From: Leptolyngbya boryana PCC 6306
GTDB taxonomy: Bacteria; Cyanobacteriota; Cyanobacteriia; Leptolyngbyales; Leptolyngbyaceae
NCBI RefSeq assembly: GCF_000353285.1
Contig: NZ_KB731326.1
Location: forward strand, 124,001-188,000
Direction of reading: 5' to 3'
DNA length: 64,000 nucleotides
The notes under the pieces: model-generated
The model's database searches: none
What the model saw: the letters and a program-made list of their open reading frames with translations, nothing else
What the model was told of the DNA's origin: nothing
Program-made: the position numbers and the translations under genes
Shown here: positions 62,498 to 64,000 of the stretch, piece by piece
How positions within the stretch are numbered: position 1 is the first letter of the stretch
Layout: each line of letters starts with the position of its first letter

Positions 62498-62604
62498 GAT
62501 CGAAACAGATCGAGATCCGGAGCTATTTCGATCCATCATTTTTAGAACTACTACTGTGAGCCAGTTTCAGAAGCTCAAGATTTTTGAACTGTTGCATTTA
62601 GAAA
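62498..62604 (+). repeat. 107-bp dispersed repeat, copy B
   Basis: It aligns with 44173-44279 over the full length. It starts 32 bp after the fifth 21-bp site and ends 34 bp before the truncated intron. Confidence 0.7.
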
Positions 62605-62637
62605 AGCTGAAATACTTTCTATACCTGCGTTTCACCA

Positions 62638-63960
62638 GTCGGGTAAGAGAGAACAGGTCACCCCGTCTCCCTCCCCTCAGAACGGCTCGTGATACTTTCG
62701 CATCAAGCCGCTCAAGCCTCATGCTTCATAGAACTCCACCCGCATGAAGATGTTTATGGCAGGTGACGTGCAAATGCACGAGATTGTTGATCGAATCTGT
62801 GCCGCCTGCTTTCACACTTTCGCGATGGTGCGTATGCAGTACTTCCCCATTAAACAGATGCTCTCCACAAAGGGGGCATTTCCATTGCTGGTTTTCTGCC
62901 ACTTTCCTCAGTTTCGAGACATTCTCCCACCGAATTTTGCCGAACTTGGTCAAGCGTTTCATCCAGTAGGCGTTTAAACTGGGGTCGTCTGGAGAAGCAG
63001 TGCCTTCAACCTTAACGTGCCGCTCGATGGGAATCGATGCAGCTCGAAATAAGTAGATGAAGGTCGGTTCTCCCTGTCGATTGCGTGTTCGTGCGAAGAA
63101 CGCCCATCTCCGGTTTTGATGAGTGCGGAAGTATTTTTCCTTGACCCAATTTCGACCTTTATTTGGATGTCTTCGCTTTGCCCAACGCCAGAGTGTCTGC
63201 CATACTTGTTTATCGAAGTAGGACATGACCCGTTTGCTGCTGCCCATGCGGTAGTAGTTTCCAAACCCCCGAATGATAGGATTGAGATAGTTGATCACCG
63301 TCTCCGGGCTGACTTGTTTATGATTTTTCAGCCAGGTTCTGATCTCCTTCAACTTGTTGAGAACCTTTTGTTTTTCAGGCATCCCCAAGGTTTTCCCTTT
63401 GAATTGCCGGAAAGTCACTCCCAGAAAGTTCACACCATCATTGATATGTCTGGTCTGATAGCGGTCTTCTCTGAGCTCAGTTCCAACCCTCTTTCCGCTA
63501 ACCATTGCTGGATCACCGGGACAATATTCTCAATCTCTTCCTTCGTCGTCGCAGTGACTAGTATGTCATCCGCATACCGAATATAGCCGTATGCGTTGGA
63601 CTTTCTAGTTCTGTTTCTGACTTTCCCCCGACTTTTATCAAAGAACGGAGCGGGCTTAGATTTTTGATATTGAGATAGTAGCTCTTCAAGTCCAGTGAGG
63701 GCGATATTCGCTAAGAGGGGTGAACATATTCCCCCTTGCGGTGTGCCTTTCACAGTTGGATAGAAGACCTCGGATTCTACATACCCTGCTTTCAACCATT
63801 GCTTGATCAATTCCCTGCTTGGGATTGTCCCAATGGCGGTGAGAATCGATGAATGGCTGATATTATCAAAAGCACCCTTGATATCCGCATCGAGAATCCA
63901 GCTATCTCGCGCTCTGCTAAACCGATTGTGGCATTGCCTGAGCGCATCATGACATCCTCT
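62638..63960 (-). mobile_element. Group II intron, 5'-truncated copy
   Basis: The 3' end, including domains V and VI, matches the intron at 57250. Similarity stops sharply at 63960, inside the RT coding region at the GRGCHDA segment. The flanking sequence 63961-64000 is unrelated. Loss of the 5' part is typical of incomplete reverse transcription during retrohoming. Confidence 0.85.
62726..63960 (-). pseudogene. Broken intron reverse transcriptase/maturase
   Basis: Two overlapping frames cover the remaining RT: 63430 to at least 63810 (extending open to 63960), with YIRYADDILVTAT and [15 protein letters not shown], and 62726-63505, with the maturase and HNH parts ([20 protein letters not shown]). 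They are out of register near 63450, where the intact copy reads [15 protein letters not shown] and this copy reads EKTAIRPDISMMV in one frame and [10 protein letters not shown] in the other. With the missing N-terminus the gene cannot make a working enzyme. Confidence 0.88.
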
Positions 63961-63983
63961 AGTAAAGTCAACGACTCTCTCAC

Positions 63984-63999
63984 AAGAGCCGTTGCTCTT
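63984..63999. terminator. Small hairpin at the window end
   Basis: AAGAGC-CGTT-GCTCTT forms a perfect 6-bp stem just beyond the truncation point of the second intron. It may be a terminator or the end of another element. The window ends here, so nothing more can be said. Confidence 0.3.
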
Positions 64000-64000
64000 C

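Overview
The window is cyanobacterial. GCGATCGC/CGATCG octamers are frequent, base composition is near 48% GC, and the families are typical of filamentous, Leptolyngbya-like cyanobacteria: secretion-domain adhesin plus CHAT protein, vMAP-NB-ARC ATPase, Ser/Thr kinases fused to TPR or WD40, DUF1822, Uma2, and a cyclic-nucleotide-domain type I exporter. No tRNA, rRNA or CRISPR array was seen. A ParA/ParB pair beside repeated 21-bp candidate centromere sites, together with IS elements, group II introns and many gene fragments, fits a large plasmid or an accessory chromosomal island. The sequence alone does not settle which.

Layout. 1-12 kb: the start of an FkbM-like methyltransferase, an adhesin-CHAT pair, and a signalling group (NB-ARC ATPase, Zn-ribbon Ser/Thr kinase with TPRs, secreted protein, PAS protein, SpoIID-like protein). 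11.9-17.1 kb: a recombinase-like protein lacking catalytic residues, then a small operon made of a Cys-rich peptide gene split by an IS5-type element, a DUF1326-like gene with an in-frame TGA, and a DUF2182 membrane protein. A Ser-rich small protein and an IS630 element follow. 18.5-36.5 kb: the core locus. A leftward type I secretion operon (PpiC-type isomerase, ABC exporter, HlyD adaptor, DUF1822) faces a rightward gene train: two TPR/Pro-rich proteins, a secreted protein, an RTX protein, a CHRD protein, a kinase-WD40 protein, a membrane polyferredoxin, an FHA-flavin reductase-ferredoxin fusion, and a second RTX protein. 36.8-38.8 kb: a DUF8082-like protein, a second catalytic-residue-free recombinase-like protein and a broken gene.

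38.8-44 kb: an XRE regulator, parB, parA, a tandem duplication of the parA 5' end carrying paired 21-bp sites, a membrane-anchored protein and an intact tyrosine recombinase. 44.7-48.4 kb: a Na+/H+ antiporter, a lipoprotein methyltransferase and an amino-acid permease. 48.6-56.7 kb: a leftward oxidoreductase cluster (aldo/keto reductase, Zn alcohol dehydrogenase, two SDRs, two duplicated cupins, cyclophilin-like protein, alpha/beta hydrolase) with a divergent AraC-type regulator, resembling an aldehyde-stress regulon. 56.7-64 kb: a full group II intron, a three-gene group (Uma2 and two unknowns), and a 5'-truncated, frameshifted second intron.

Three items stand out. The first is the kinase / polyferredoxin / FHA-reductase-ferredoxin operon beside secreted RTX and CHRD proteins: it looks like a phosphorylation-gated trans-membrane electron-transfer module, and I do not know a description of it. 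The second is the IS-interrupted Cys-rich peptide gene, whose reading frame is restored exactly when the IS and one TA copy are removed. The third is the set of 21-bp inverted sites next to parA.
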